This document shows positions 1 to 5,979 of a stretch of DNA of 7,572 nt, one piece after another. The stretch comes from Spirochaetaceae bacterium (GTDB lineage: Bacteria; Spirochaetota; Spirochaetia; Treponematales; Breznakiellaceae), in NCBI GenBank assembly GCA_031275595.1, contig JAISOO010000003.1:1-7572 (forward strand). Reading direction: 5' to 3'. The position numbers and the translations under genes are program-made. Below the pieces are notes generated by a model. It was not told where the DNA came from and made no database searches. It saw only the letters and a list, made by a program, of their open reading frames with translations. Within the stretch, counting starts at the first letter, position 1. Every line of letters begins with the position of its first letter.

Positions 1-768
1 CTTATATCCCTTGGTCGGCTGCCCCCAGGGGGTAACCGGATTGATACCCTTGTTTTTTCCCTCGCCCCCTCCGTGGGGATGATCCACGGGATTCATGGCC
101 ATGCCCCGGACCGTGGGACGAACCCCCAGCCAGCGTTTGCGCCCGGCTTTGCCGAGCTGCACATTCATGTGATCCTCATTTCCCACAGTCCCCACGGTGG
201 CGTAACATTTTTTGAAAATCATCCGCATTTCGCCGGAGGGGAGTTTTACCGTCACATAGTCCCCTTCCTTGGCCGCGATAAGGGCGCCGGTACCGGCGGA
301 ACGGGTGATCTGCCCGCCCTTGCCCAGGGTAAGCTCAATATTATGAACCACGAACCCCAGGGGTATATTCTCCAGGGGAAGGGCGTTCCCCGCCTCAATG
401 GGCGCGCCGGGACCGCTTTGGATCTTCGCCCCCACGACGAGGCCCTTGGGGGCCAGGATATACCGCTTGTCCCCGTCGGCGTATACCACCAGGGCAATAT
501 TGGCGCTCCGGTTAGGGTCATACTCGATGGTGGCCACCCTGCCGGGGACCCCGATCTTATCCCGTTTAAAATCAATGATCCGGTAACGGCGCTTATGCCC
601 GCCGCCCTTGTGCCGCACACTGATGCGGCCCTTTGAATCCCGGCCGGCCTTTTCCGAGCGCCCGACGGTAAGGGCCTTTTCCGGCTTATCGGTGGTTATT
701 TCGGCGTAGTCCAAACTCGCCCATTGCCGCATCCCCGCGGTTATGGGTTTATACGTTCTAATTCCCAT
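1..768 (-). CDS. rplB: 50S ribosomal protein L2 (3' end beyond window)
   Basis: L2 is a primary 23S rRNA-binding protein needed for subunit association and for the peptidyl-transferase region. I translated 256 residues from the ATG at 766-768; the frame is open to the left edge, and L2 is usually about 275 residues, so some 20 residues are missing. The start [14 protein letters not shown], the [18 protein letters not shown] stretch around residues 54-71 and the C-terminal [16 protein letters not shown] (residues 222-237) are diagnostic. His230 by my count corresponds to the functionally important E. coli His229. The start lies 9 bp after the rplW stop, and the purine-rich TAGGGGAA containing that stop supplies a modest ribosome binding site. 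It is cotranscribed with rplC, rplD and rplW, and nothing in it looks abnormal. Confidence 0.97.
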   Translation of the reverse strand, partial: MGIRTYKPITAGMRQWASLDYAEITTDKPEKALTVGRSEKAGRDSKGRISVRHKGGGHKRRYRIIDFKRDKIGVPGRVATIEYDPNRSANIALVVYADGDKRYILAPKGLVVGAKIQSGPGAPIEAGNALPLENIPLGFVVHNIELTLGKGGQITRSAGTGALIAAKEGDYVTVKLPSGEMRMIFKKCYATVGTVGNEDHMNVQLGKAGRKRWLGVRPTVRGMAMNPVDHPHGGGEGKNKGINPVTPWGQPTKGYK

Positions 769-777
769 ATGGTTCCC

Positions 778-1065
778 CTAAACTCCCTCGAAGATGCCGA
801 TCTTTTCGTCTTTTTGCAAACGAACAATGGCTTTCTTCCAGGACGCGGTATAACCGGCCCGGTTTCGCTGCCGTTTCGGCTTACCCCCAACGACCATGAC
901 CGTACAAGCAATGGGGTGTACATTAAAAAGCTTACGGACCGCTTCTTTTATTTGGATCTTAGTGGCGGAAGGATCCACCTTAAAAACGTATTTTCCCTCT
1001 TCCCGCAGGGCATTGGCTTTTTCGGAGAGGACCGGCTCAATCAGAATTTTTTCATATATGGTCAT
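778..1065 (-). CDS. rplW: 50S ribosomal protein L23
   Basis: L23 binds 23S rRNA domain III at the polypeptide exit tunnel and is a docking site for trigger factor and the signal recognition particle. The 95-residue product has normal family length. Its order is typical: an N-terminal YEKILIEPVLSEKA (residues 4-17), a YVFKVDPSATKIQIKEAV segment leading to LFNVHPI, the basic GGKPKRQRNRAGYT loop near residues 60-73, and WKKAIVRL before the end. The ATG overlaps the rplD stop by 4 bp (ATGA), which implies translational coupling with rplD. rplB starts 9 bp after the stop. The assignment rests on sequence pattern plus the universal L4-L23-L2 order. Confidence 0.97.
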   Translation of the reverse strand: MTIYEKILIEPVLSEKANALREEGKYVFKVDPSATKIQIKEAVRKLFNVHPIACTVMVVGGKPKRQRNRAGYTASWKKAIVRLQKDEKIGIFEGV

Positions 1066-1727
1066 AACGCGGCCTCCCCGTTATCCGCGCCGGCCCGCGG
1101 CTTTTTCGCGGCGTAAAAGGCATTCAAATTTTTTACCGCCGTTTCCAAAACAAGGACCCGGCGGCCGTAAAAAAGGTCGTGGGCCCGGAGGCGGTTATAG
1201 GAAAGGAAACTCAGCCAGGGGATGTTGGCCCCGGCCCGTTTTACCTTGGGATCATCGTCCTTCAAAATGATCACGGTCCGTTCGCCGGCGCCGAAATTCT
1301 TGATAATCCCCGCCAAATCCTTGGTTTTACCCGATTCTATTGAAAAATCCTCAACGACCTTGAGGGTATCGTTTTGGACCTTGAGGCTCAGAATGCTTTT
1401 TAAGGCCAGGCGTTTCGCTTTTTTGGGAATGGAATAGGAAAAATCCCGGGGTTTGGGGCCGAATATGGTACCGCCCCCCACCATGACCGGTGATTTTTTG
1501 TCCCCCCGCCGGGCCCGGCCGGTACCCTTCTGCTTATAGGGTTTTGCGTTGGAACCATGAACCTCGCCCCGGTCTTTGGTGCTGGCCGTACCGAGCCGTT
1601 TATTGGCAAGTTCGTTGTTTATGGCATACCAGATAAGGTCCTCATTTACCGGAAGACCGAAAACGGCGTCATCCAGCTCTATATTTCGCAGCTCTCTGCC
1701 GTCAATGGAATACACTGTCCGATTCAT
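1062..1727 (-). CDS. rplD: 50S ribosomal protein L4
   Basis: L4 is an early-assembly 50S protein whose extended loop lines the exit tunnel; in E. coli it also represses the S10 operon. The 221-residue product has a globular N-terminus and then the tunnel loop [14 protein letters not shown] (residues 62-75), where macrolide-resistance changes fall in other bacteria; I see no obvious alteration here. [21 protein letters not shown] (88-108) and a C-terminal Rossmann-like half follow. The last residues ([14 protein letters not shown]) form a short variable tail. The ATG at 1725-1727 is preceded by GAGGGAAGTA as ribosome binding site. It lies 26 bp after rplC and overlaps rplW by 4 bp. Whether this L4 regulates the operon cannot be told from sequence; the structured rpsJ leader leaves the possibility open. 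Confidence 0.97.
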   Translation of the reverse strand: MNRTVYSIDGRELRNIELDDAVFGLPVNEDLIWYAINNELANKRLGTASTKDRGEVHGSNAKPYKQKGTGRARRGDKKSPVMVGGGTIFGPKPRDFSYSIPKKAKRLALKSILSLKVQNDTLKVVEDFSIESGKTKDLAGIIKNFGAGERTVIILKDDDPKVKRAGANIPWLSFLSYNRLRAHDLFYGRRVLVLETAVKNLNAFYAAKKPRAGADNGEAAL

Positions 1728-1753
1728 TACTTCCCTCGTTTCCCCTAAAGGCC

Positions 1754-2374
1754 TTACTTCTTTACCGCGGCCCGGACGGTCACCAGGCCTTTGTTTATGC
1801 CGGGAACGGCGCCGCGGACCAATATGAGCCGGTTATCGGCGTCGATCTTAACCACCCTCAGACTGAGGACGGTTACCCGCTCCCGGCCCATACGTCCGGG
1901 GAGCTTGACGTTCTTAAAGGTGCGGCCCGGATAGGTGGACTGCCCGGTAGACCCCGGCTCCCGATGAAATTTGGAACCGTGGGTGTAACGGCCGCCGCCG
2001 AAGCCCCACCGTTTGACCACACCCTGGAAGCCCTTGCCCTTGGAAACACCGCACACATCCACGTAACGGCATCCCTCAAAGACCTCCACTCCCAGGGAAT
2101 CCCCCGGGGCGACTTCTTTATCAAAATCCCGAAATTCCTTGATCCGCCGTTTCGGCGTCACGTTTTCCGGGAATTGCCCCCCATAGGGCTTGGAAACCCG
2201 GCCCGGCTTGAGATCATCGACCCCAAGAACCACCGCGGCGTAACCGTCTTTTTCTTTCGTTTTTTGGGCGATGACCACATTCGGATCGATCCGGATAACC
2301 GTTACCGGAACCAGACTGCCCTCATCGTCAAAGACCTGGGTCATTCCCACTTTTTTGGCCAAAAGACCTAACAT
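1754..2374 (-). CDS. rplC: 50S ribosomal protein L3
   Basis: L3 is an early-assembly 50S protein whose loop reaches the peptidyl-transferase centre. I chose the ATG at 2372-2374, giving 206 residues starting MLGLLAKKVGMTQVF, the standard L3 N-terminus, with GGTGGAG about 7 bp upstream. An in-frame GTG at 2398 would add eight residues without family support. Diagnostic features are KGKGFQGVVKRWGFGGG (about residues 120-136) and HGSKFHREPGSTGQ just after it. That last Gln sits where E. coli L3 is methylated by PrmB. The C-terminus ends in RAAVKK. Unlike in most bacteria it is separated from rpsJ by 383 bp of non-coding sequence, so it may have its own promoter or depend on read-through of hairpins in that gap. 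Confidence 0.97.
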   Translation of the reverse strand: MLGLLAKKVGMTQVFDDEGSLVPVTVIRIDPNVVIAQKTKEKDGYAAVVLGVDDLKPGRVSKPYGGQFPENVTPKRRIKEFRDFDKEVAPGDSLGVEVFEGCRYVDVCGVSKGKGFQGVVKRWGFGGGRYTHGSKFHREPGSTGQSTYPGRTFKNVKLPGRMGRERVTVLSLRVVKIDADNRLILVRGAVPGINKGLVTVRAAVKK

Positions 2375-2438
2375 GATGCAACTCCACCTAAAGGGCACGC
2401 TATCCCTCAGTCCCGGGACCGTCCGCCTGAATGACGCT

Positions 2439-2456
2439 CCCCGCGCAAAGCCGGGG
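2439..2456 (-). repeat. short GC hairpin upstream of rplC
   Basis: CCCCG at 2439-2443 pairs with CGGGG at 2452-2456 around an 8-base loop that can close further with a bulge. It lies about 65 bases upstream of the rplC start in the transcript. It may be part of an rplC leader; no function is shown. Confidence 0.4.
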
Positions 2457-2468
2457 TATGATCGGGCG

Positions 2469-2499
2469 CTGAGAAAAAGTCCCGCGGGCTTTTTCTCAG
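2469..2499 (-). terminator. perfect 11-bp stem-loop, terminator-like, between rpsJ and rplC
   Basis: CTGAGAAAAAG (2469-2479) and CTTTTTCTCAG (2489-2499) are perfect inverted repeats around a 9-base loop that contains the palindrome CCCGCGGG. In either direction the 3' arm carries five T, so it could act as an intrinsic terminator or attenuator on both strands. There is no long T tract after the stem, and the T run inside it makes its strength uncertain. It lies inside the expected S10 operon, 95 bases before the rplC start codon. Confidence 0.5.
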
Positions 2500-2533
2500 T
2501 TTGTACGGGGCTTCCGCCGCCGTCATCGGCTCA

Positions 2534-2587
2534 GGGGATCAAACCGCCCCGGAGGCCGCCCGCGGGGCCCTCCGGAGACAAATCCCC
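2534..2587 (-). repeat. nested inverted repeat (two-tier stem-loop)
   Basis: An outer stem, GGGGAT at 2534-2539 with ATCCCC at 2582-2587, encloses an inner stem, CCGGAGG at 2549-2555 with CCTCCGG at 2569-2575. The inner stem can be extended by two further pairs with a bulge. The arrangement suggests a folded RNA in the rpsJ-rplC spacer or the arms of a small repeat element. Confidence 0.5.
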
Positions 2588-2654
2588 TCGAAACAAAAAA
2601 ATCACCGCGGGTTTTTCAAAACAAAAGGCCGCCGTATCAAAAAGGTGATCCCAA

Positions 2655-2672
2655 CGGACCATCGGATTTTGA
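2655..2672. repeat. 18-bp repeat, copy 1 (rpsJ-rplC gap)
   Basis: CGGACCATCGGATTTTGA is identical to 6008-6025 in the rpsL leader. In this copy CATCGG (2660-2665) also pairs with CCGATG (2677-2682), placing part of the repeat in a 6-bp stem with an 11-base loop. An exact 18-base match between two non-coding regions of one 7.6-kb window is unlikely by chance, so this is probably part of a dispersed repeat family. Confidence 0.75.
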
Positions 2673-2735
2673 AACCCCGATGCCGAACCATCTGCCAGCT
2701 ATTTTTATCGGGGGAGGCTGTTACCGCCCCATTCC

Positions 2736-2749
2736 CCGGCAAAAAACCA
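2736..2749. repeat. 14-bp direct repeat flanking rpsJ, downstream copy
   Basis: CCGGCAAAAAACCA here matches 3102-3115, and the two copies flank rpsJ in the same orientation. This copy begins 8 bases after the rpsJ stop in transcription order. The six-base homopolymer lowers its information content, so common ancestry of the copies is plausible but not certain. Confidence 0.55.
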
Positions 2750-2757
2750 ACGGATCG

Positions 2758-3066
2758 TTATTGTTTTATCTCCACATCCACCCCCGCGGGGAGCTCAAGC
2801 TTCATCAAAGAATCCATCACCTCCGCGGAAGGGTCGATTATATCAATCAAACGCTTATGGGTCCGCATCTCAAACTGCTCACGGGACTTTTTATTCACAT
2901 GAGGAGAACGAAGCACCGTCACCTTGTTTATCCGGGTGGGCAGGGGAATGGGACCGGTAACTTTGGCCCCCGCCTTCTGCACCGTCTGAACGATAGACTT
3001 CGCGCTTTGATCAATCAATTCAACATCGAAACCGCGCAACCGCACGCGAATTCGCTCCTTAGTCAT
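2758..3066 (-). CDS. rpsJ: 30S ribosomal protein S10
   Basis: S10 lies in the 30S head, and in E. coli it also binds NusB in antitermination complexes. The 102-residue product has normal length. [26 protein letters not shown] begins it, and [41 protein letters not shown] (about residues 36-76) is the nearly invariant S10 core with the extended rRNA-contacting loop. I chose the ATG at 3064-3066 because GGAGG sits 4 bases upstream and the protein starts as the family does; the longer frame from 3108 adds 14 residues of leader sequence. It is unusually isolated: 193 bp of hairpins separate it from tuf and 383 bp from rplC, though gene order is conserved. Confidence 0.97.
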   Translation of the reverse strand: MTKERIRVRLRGFDVELIDQSAKSIVQTVQKAGAKVTGPIPLPTRINKVTVLRSPHVNKKSREQFEMRTHKRLIDIIDPSAEVMDSLMKLELPAGVDVEIKQ

Positions 3067-3084
3067 TATTCCTCCGGATGAGAA

Positions 3085-3120
3085 GCGGCCGGATTTTCGT
3101 ACCGGCAAAAAACCAGCCGC
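3085..3120 (-). promoter_or_regulatory. leader hairpin upstream of the rpsJ ribosome binding site
   Basis: In the transcript GCGGCUGG pairs with CCGGCCGC, eight pairs including one U-G. A T-rich stretch and a partly complementary A stretch inside the loop can extend the stem. It ends about 9 bases before the GGAGG of rpsJ. Position and stability fit a 5' leader element controlling S10 translation. S10-operon leaders are L4-regulated in gammaproteobacteria, but I see no specific similarity to that element, so the role is inferred. Confidence 0.4.
3102..3115. repeat. 14-bp direct repeat flanking rpsJ, upstream copy
   Basis: The sequence is identical to 2736-2749. This copy lies within the leader hairpin upstream of rpsJ, forming part of its 5' arm and loop in the transcript. 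Confidence 0.55.
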
Positions 3121-3125
3121 CCTCG

Positions 3126-3131
3126 ATCATA
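3126..3131 (-). promoter_or_regulatory. possible -10 element for rpsJ
   Basis: The minus strand reads TATGAT, five of six matches to the sigma70 -10 consensus, just downstream of the three hairpins after tuf. A start about seven bases on would fall at the foot of the 3085-3120 hairpin. No convincing -35 is seen at 16-18 bp, because that region is the 3' arm of the previous hairpin. It is a weak call, supported mainly by the need for initiation after the hairpins. Confidence 0.25.
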
Positions 3132-3138
3132 AACCTTG

Positions 3139-3175
3139 AGCTTTTCCCAAAACCCGGTTGGTTTTCGGAAAAGCT
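3139..3175 (-). terminator. hairpin 3 of 3 after tuf
   Basis: AGCTTTTCC at 3139-3147 pairs with GGAAAAGCT at 3167-3175. After one mismatch the stem continues for six pairs, leaving a loop of about five bases. Its arms resemble those of the hairpin at 3223-3253 (AGCTTT followed by CC and AAAAC), so the two look like copies of one repeat unit. It lacks a clean T tract, so it may be a repeat or RNA-end stabiliser rather than a terminator. Confidence 0.5.
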
Positions 3176-3178
3176 TGG

Positions 3179-3206
3179 GAAAAAGCGGTCTAAAGCCCGC
3201 TTTTTC
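3179..3206 (-). terminator. hairpin 2 of 3 after tuf, likely intrinsic terminator
   Basis: GAAAAAGCGG (3179-3188) and CCGCTTTTTC (3197-3206) form a perfect 10-bp stem with an 8-base loop. Read on the minus strand, a GC core is followed directly by five T, and the A run on the other arm makes it symmetrical. This is the best terminator candidate for tuf and could work in both directions. Confidence 0.6.
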
Positions 3207-3222
3207 AGGTAAATTCAGGGTA

Positions 3223-3253
3223 GCTTTCCCAAAAACTGAAGTTTTTGGAAAGC
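3223..3253 (-). terminator. hairpin 1 of 3 after tuf
   Basis: It starts 7 bases after the tuf stop. GCTTTCC plus AAAAACT pairs with AGTTTTT plus GGAAAGC across a single bulged base, giving about 14 pairs with a tiny loop centred on TTCA. It could terminate tuf transcripts or protect their 3' ends. Its arms resemble those of the hairpin at 3139-3175. Confidence 0.55.
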
Positions 3254-3259
3254 CTCCCT

Positions 3260-4459
3260 TTATTCGATAATCTCGGTTACCTGCCCGGAAGCAACCGTTT
3301 TTCCGCCTTCCCGAATAGCAAAACGCAAGCCCTTTTCCATGGCGATGGGATGGATCAGCTCGCCAATTATCTCGGTATTGTCCCCGGGCATGACCATTTC
3401 CTTGCCCTCGGGCAATTTCACCGTACCGGTGATGTCGGTGGTCCTAAAGTAGAACTGGGGCCGATACCCGGTAAAGAAGGGACTGTGCCGCCCGCCTTCC
3501 TCCTTGGACAGACAGTAGATCTGGCCCTTGAACTTGAGGTGGGGGGTGATGGAACCGGGTTTTGCCAGTACCTGGCCGCGCTCCACCTGTTTCTTATCAA
3601 TACCCCGAAGCAGGACGCCGACATTCTCGCCGGCTTGAACGTCCTCCAGGGTTTTGTTAAACATTTCAAGGCTGGTGGCGACGGTCTGCTGGGTGGGTTT
3701 AATGCCGACAATTTCAACGGGATCCATGGCTTTGAGAATCCCGCGATCCACCTTGCCGGTTACCACCGTACCGCGGCCGGGAATGGTGAACACGTCCTCA
3801 ATGGGCATGAGGAAGGGCTTGTCCGCGTCCCGGACCGGATCGGGGAAGTAACTGTCCATGGCGTCAAGCAGTTCCTGAATACACTTGGTGTCGCCGGTCT
3901 CCTCGCCCTTGTTGAGGTCTTCCATGGCCTTGAAAGCGGAACCCTTGATGATGGGGATCTCGCCGCCGGGGAAGCCGTTGGCGGTAAGCACGTCCTTGAT
4001 CTCCTCTTCCACCAATTCAAGGAGCTCCGGATCGTCCACCAGGTCGATTTTATTAAGGAAAACGATCATGCTGGGGACGCCGACCTGACGGGCCAGAATG
4101 ATGTGTTCCCGGGTCTGGGGCATAACCGAATCCGGGGCGGACACCACGAGGACCGCCCCGTCCATCTGGGCGGCGCCGGTGATCATGTTTTTGATGTAGT
4201 CGGCGTGGCCGGGGCAGTCGATATGGGCATAATGCCGTTTTTCGGACTGGTACTCCAGGTGCCGGGTATTGATGGTAATACCCCGGGCTTTCTCCTCCGG
4301 AGCGTTATCAATATCATCAAATTTCATGATCTTGTCACCGTATTTTTTACCACAATACATGGTTATAGCGGCGGAAAGGGTTGTTTTTCCATGATCAACG
4401 TGACCGATGGTTCCGACATTCATGTGAATCTTTGTTCGATTGAACTTATCTTTTGCCAT
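3260..4459 (-). CDS. tuf: elongation factor Tu
   Basis: EF-Tu carries aminoacyl-tRNA to the ribosomal A site and hydrolyses GTP on codon recognition. The 399-residue protein has all G-domain motifs: P-loop GHVDHGKT (residues 19-26), switch I with RGITIN (59-64), DCPGH (81-85) with the catalytic His85, and NKID (136-139). Domain II begins with the [12 protein letters not shown] region, and domain III includes [24 protein letters not shown] near residues 317-340. It ends VTEIIE. GGAGG lies 6 bases upstream of the ATG. Wording such as [11 protein letters not shown] and [10 protein letters not shown] fits spirochaete EF-Tu. It stands alone between two non-coding gaps, with a perfect TATAAT about 150 bases upstream and hairpins after the stop. 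No fusA is adjacent. Confidence 0.98.
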   Translation of the reverse strand: MAKDKFNRTKIHMNVGTIGHVDHGKTTLSAAITMYCGKKYGDKIMKFDDIDNAPEEKARGITINTRHLEYQSEKRHYAHIDCPGHADYIKNMITGAAQMDGAVLVVSAPDSVMPQTREHIILARQVGVPSMIVFLNKIDLVDDPELLELVEEEIKDVLTANGFPGGEIPIIKGSAFKAMEDLNKGEETGDTKCIQELLDAMDSYFPDPVRDADKPFLMPIEDVFTIPGRGTVVTGKVDRGILKAMDPVEIVGIKPTQQTVATSLEMFNKTLEDVQAGENVGVLLRGIDKKQVERGQVLAKPGSITPHLKFKGQIYCLSKEEGGRHSPFFTGYRPQFYFRTTDITGTVKLPEGKEMVMPGDNTEIIGELIHPIAMEKGLRFAIREGGKTVASGQVTEIIE

Positions 4460-4957
4460 TACGTGTCCTCCTTCCTAATTATGGGCACCCAATTTAAATT
4501 CTCGTTAAGCCAGTATACTCCAACACTGCCAAGAGTGTAAGACCCTCCGGTCCCCTGCCGGGGGCCAGGATATACATCCTTCGCAACAAACCAAAAGCGA
4601 CGTTCCATTATAGCGAGGGGAAGCAAAAGGGAATAGCAGCATGAAGACGAGGGTCCAAAACCCTCAAGCTCGACATAGTACCACCCGTCCCGTTCCACCT
4701 GTCTCATCATGGCAACGCCAAACCGGGGCAGCCAAAAAACCGTTGCCCCGCCTTTTTGATGATCGGTTTGGATCATTGGGCCGTCCGGACCGCCGCAAGG
4801 GTACGCGCCCCTTTCCCGCCGCCCCGAACAACCCCAGGAAACCGCCCGCGCGGTTTCCCGAGACTTCCGCGCCATCAACGATCAAGAATTTTTCTTCCGC
4901 CTCCTTGATAATCCGCATGGCGCGGTAATCAAATCCGGCACGATAAACCGGATTGTC
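4459..4957 (-). pseudogene. possible frameshifted small reading frame upstream of tuf
   Basis: I do not recognise this. One frame, open from about 4957 with an ATG at 4916-4918, reads DYRAMRIIKEAEEKFLIVDG and on to GGFLGLFG. Its residue content and GC-ending codons look like coding sequence, but it loses that character after about 50 residues and stops at 4664. A second frame, shifted by one base and spanning 4878-4459, takes over with GWYYVELEGFG (about 4690-4650) and runs to a TAA overlapping the tuf ATG (TAATG). This pattern suggests a small gene broken by a frameshift near 4740-4790. The last 190 bases of the second frame probably are just the tuf leader and promoter that happen to stay open. 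Neither frame has a clear ribosome binding site. Chance open frames in GC-rich DNA are a real alternative. Confidence 0.3.
4607..4612 (-). promoter_or_regulatory. -10 element of a likely tuf promoter
   Basis: The minus strand reads GCTATAATGG, a perfect TATAAT. The candidate -35 at 17 bp (TATTCC, 4630-4635) is poor, so the call depends on the -10 and on position. A start near 4600 would give tuf a leader of about 140 bases. tuf is expected to be strongly expressed and is separated from rpsG, so a promoter here makes sense. Confidence 0.45.
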
Positions 4958-4977
4958 TCATTTCAAACATCACGCTC

Positions 4978-4993
4978 ACCCCCCAGGGGGGGT
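4978..4993. repeat. G/C-run palindrome downstream of rpsG
   Basis: The plus strand shows A, six C, A, seven G, T, a near-perfect palindrome of homopolymer runs about 42 bases after the rpsG stop. The minus strand just upstream reads GGTGTTTTTATACC. A hairpin here could stop or stabilise the rpsL-rpsG transcript, but a T tract after the stem is missing, so I do not call it a terminator. Such runs are also prone to slippage and to sequencing error. Confidence 0.4.
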
Positions 4994-5035
4994 ATAAAAA
5001 CACCTTAGCCGGGCCGGAACCCCGCCGGTTTTATC

Positions 5036-5506
5036 CTACCACCGGTAATGGGCAAAGGCCTTATTCGCCTCGGCCATTTTGTGGGTATCTTCCTTTTTCT
5101 TAAAGGCGGTTCCCGTATTATTATACGCATCCATAAGCTCCGCGGCAAGCCGCTCATCCATCCCGTGGCCGGATCTGGCCCGGGCGGCGTTGATGATCCA
5201 CCGCATCCCCAGGGCTTCCCGCCGGGACTCCCGGATTTCTACCGGAACCTGATAGGTGGCGCCCCCGACCCGCCGGGACTTTACCTCGATCACGGGCTTG
5301 ACGTTCTCTATGGCCTTGAGGAATACCTCCAGGGGTTCCTTTTCGGCCTTGGTTTTAAGCGCGTCCAGGGCTTCATGAACGATCCGGAGGGCCACCGACC
5401 GTTTACCCTCCCACATCATCCGGTTTACAAACTTGGAAAGCACCACGCTGTTGTATTTAGGATCCGGCAATATGCCCCGATCAATCGTCTTTTTTTTGCG
5501 TCCCAT
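5036..5506 (-). CDS. rpsG: 30S ribosomal protein S7
   Basis: S7 initiates assembly of the 30S head by binding the 3' domain of 16S rRNA and contacts E-site tRNA. The 156-residue product is the standard bacterial length. It starts [20 protein letters not shown] and carries [21 protein letters not shown] (about residues 28-48). [30 protein letters not shown] (76-105) forms the beta wing and adjacent helices, and it ends KAFAHYRW. The start lies 14 bp after the rpsL stop with GGGGAG 5 bases upstream, so it is clearly cotranscribed with rpsL. That intercistronic gap is far shorter than the roughly 100-base S7-binding element of E. coli, so autoregulation, if any, must use another site. tuf is the next confident gene, beyond a long gap. 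Confidence 0.97.
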   Translation of the reverse strand: MGRKKKTIDRGILPDPKYNSVVLSKFVNRMMWEGKRSVALRIVHEALDALKTKAEKEPLEVFLKAIENVKPVIEVKSRRVGGATYQVPVEIRESRREALGMRWIINAARARSGHGMDERLAAELMDAYNNTGTAFKKKEDTHKMAEANKAFAHYRW

Positions 5507-5520
5507 AACTGCTCCCCGCC

Positions 5521-5895
5521 TTAGGCCTTCGGCCGTTTGGCGCCGTATTTAGACCGGCCCCGCTTGCGGTCTTCCACGCCCAGGGTATCCTTGGCGCCCC
5601 GGATGATATGGTACCGGACACCGGGGAGATCCTTTACCCGGCCGCCGCGAACCAGGACCACCGAGTGTTCCTGGAGGTTGTGGCCGATACCGGGAATATA
5701 AGCGGTTACTTCAGTTCCGTGGGAAAGCCGCACCCGGGCGACCTTCCGCAGCGCCGAATTGGGCTTTTTGGGGGTAACGGTCATAACCCTGGTACAAACC
5801 CCCCGTTTTTGAGGGCATGACTGAAGCGCCGGAGACTTCGTCTTGGAGGATATCTGCTGCCGGCCGAAACGAACCAACTGATTAATCGTAGGCAT
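5521..5895 (-). CDS. rpsL: 30S ribosomal protein S12
   Basis: S12 sits at the decoding centre and governs translational accuracy. The 124-residue product begins [12 protein letters not shown] and contains [17 protein letters not shown] (residues 39-55) and [18 protein letters not shown] (79-96). Lys43 and Lys88, counting Met, match the sites of classic streptomycin-resistance mutations and are unchanged, so no such resistance is encoded here. Asp89 is the position methylthiolated by RimO in other bacteria. The C-terminus [10 protein letters not shown] is typical. The ATG at 5893-5895 is preceded by AAAGGGAG about 10 bases upstream. It begins the rpsL-rpsG transcription unit, with its own promoter and a leader of about 147 bases. 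Its upstream neighbour is rsmG rather than rpoC, as I would expect in many bacteria. Confidence 0.98.
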   Translation of the reverse strand: MPTINQLVRFGRQQISSKTKSPALQSCPQKRGVCTRVMTVTPKKPNSALRKVARVRLSHGTEVTAYIPGIGHNLQEHSVVLVRGGRVKDLPGVRYHIIRGAKDTLGVEDRKRGRSKYGAKRPKA

Positions 5896-5918
5896 CTACA
5901 AAAAACTCCCTTTCGCAC

Positions 5919-5938
5919 CGCCGCGGAAAACCGCGGCG
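5919..5938 (-). promoter_or_regulatory. GC-rich hairpin just before the rpsL ribosome binding site
   Basis: CGCCGCGG (5919-5926) and CCGCGGCG (5931-5938) form a perfect 8-bp stem closed by a four-base loop, UUUU in the transcript. It ends about 6 bases before the AAAGGGAG site, close enough to affect ribosome loading. No partner protein can be identified from sequence. Confidence 0.5.
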
Positions 5939-5965
5939 TCAATTATCTATATAAAAGCGCCTTTT

Positions 5966-5978
5966 GGTAAAAATTACC
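5966..5978 (-). repeat. small AT hairpin in the rpsL leader
   Basis: GGTAA and TTACC form a 5-bp stem with a 3-base loop immediately after the large 5980-6010 hairpin. In the transcript it gives that hairpin a U-rich 3' flank (GGUAAUUUUUACC), which makes the pair look attenuator-like. Confidence 0.35.
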
Positions 5979-5979
5979 G

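Larger units (their letters stand above)
2375..2757. other. 383-bp structured non-coding gap between rpsJ and rplC
   Basis: rpsJ and rplC are normally separated by a few tens of bases. Here I find no reading frame with protein-like composition on the minus strand. The plus-strand frames crossing the gap are antisense extensions with low-complexity Pro/Arg/Lys content. The stretch contains at least four inverted repeats (2439-2456, 2469-2499, nested 2534-2587 and 2660-2682), an 18-bp sequence also present in the rpsL leader, and a 14-bp sequence that recurs on the other side of rpsJ. It could be an inserted small repeat element, a decayed gene or an internal regulatory leader for rplC. I cannot distinguish these from the sequence alone. 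Confidence 0.7.
4460..5035. other. 576-bp gap between rpsG and tuf, no convincing intact gene
   Basis: In many bacteria fusA lies between rpsG and tuf; here nothing resembles EF-G. The stretch contains a possible frameshifted small gene on the minus strand (about 4670-4950), a TATAAT near 4610, a small ACACT/AGTGT hairpin at 4523-4538 and a G/C palindrome at 4978-4993. I looked for tRNA T-loop and D-loop motifs on both strands and found none. Confidence 0.6.

Noticed and set aside
73..636. 187-residue plus-strand frame opposite rplB
   Set aside because: It is antisense to unmistakable L2 sequence. The His/Gly/Pro-rich composition is a shadow of L2 codons.
2375..2398. GTG start for rplC eight codons upstream
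   Set aside because: It adds MPFRWSCI, which is not part of L3. The Shine-Dalgarno is placed for the ATG at 2374.
2501..3081. Plus-strand frames across the rpsJ-rplC gap and rpsJ
   Set aside because: Low-complexity basic composition, no ribosome binding site, and antisense to rpsJ over much of their length.
3067..3108. Upstream ATG for rpsJ
   Set aside because: The 14 extra residues come from the leader hairpin and are unlike any S10. GGAGG is correctly spaced only for 3066.
3245..4540. 431-residue plus-strand open frame opposite tuf
   Set aside because: It is the exact antisense of tuf and reads as an antisense artefact (His/Gly/Leu-rich). The minus strand has all EF-Tu motifs, so the long plus frame follows from tuf codon usage.
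4460..5035. tRNA genes in the rpsG-tuf gap, where some bacteria carry them near tuf
   Set aside because: No T-loop GTTCGA-type motif, D-arm or cloverleaf could be found on either strand.
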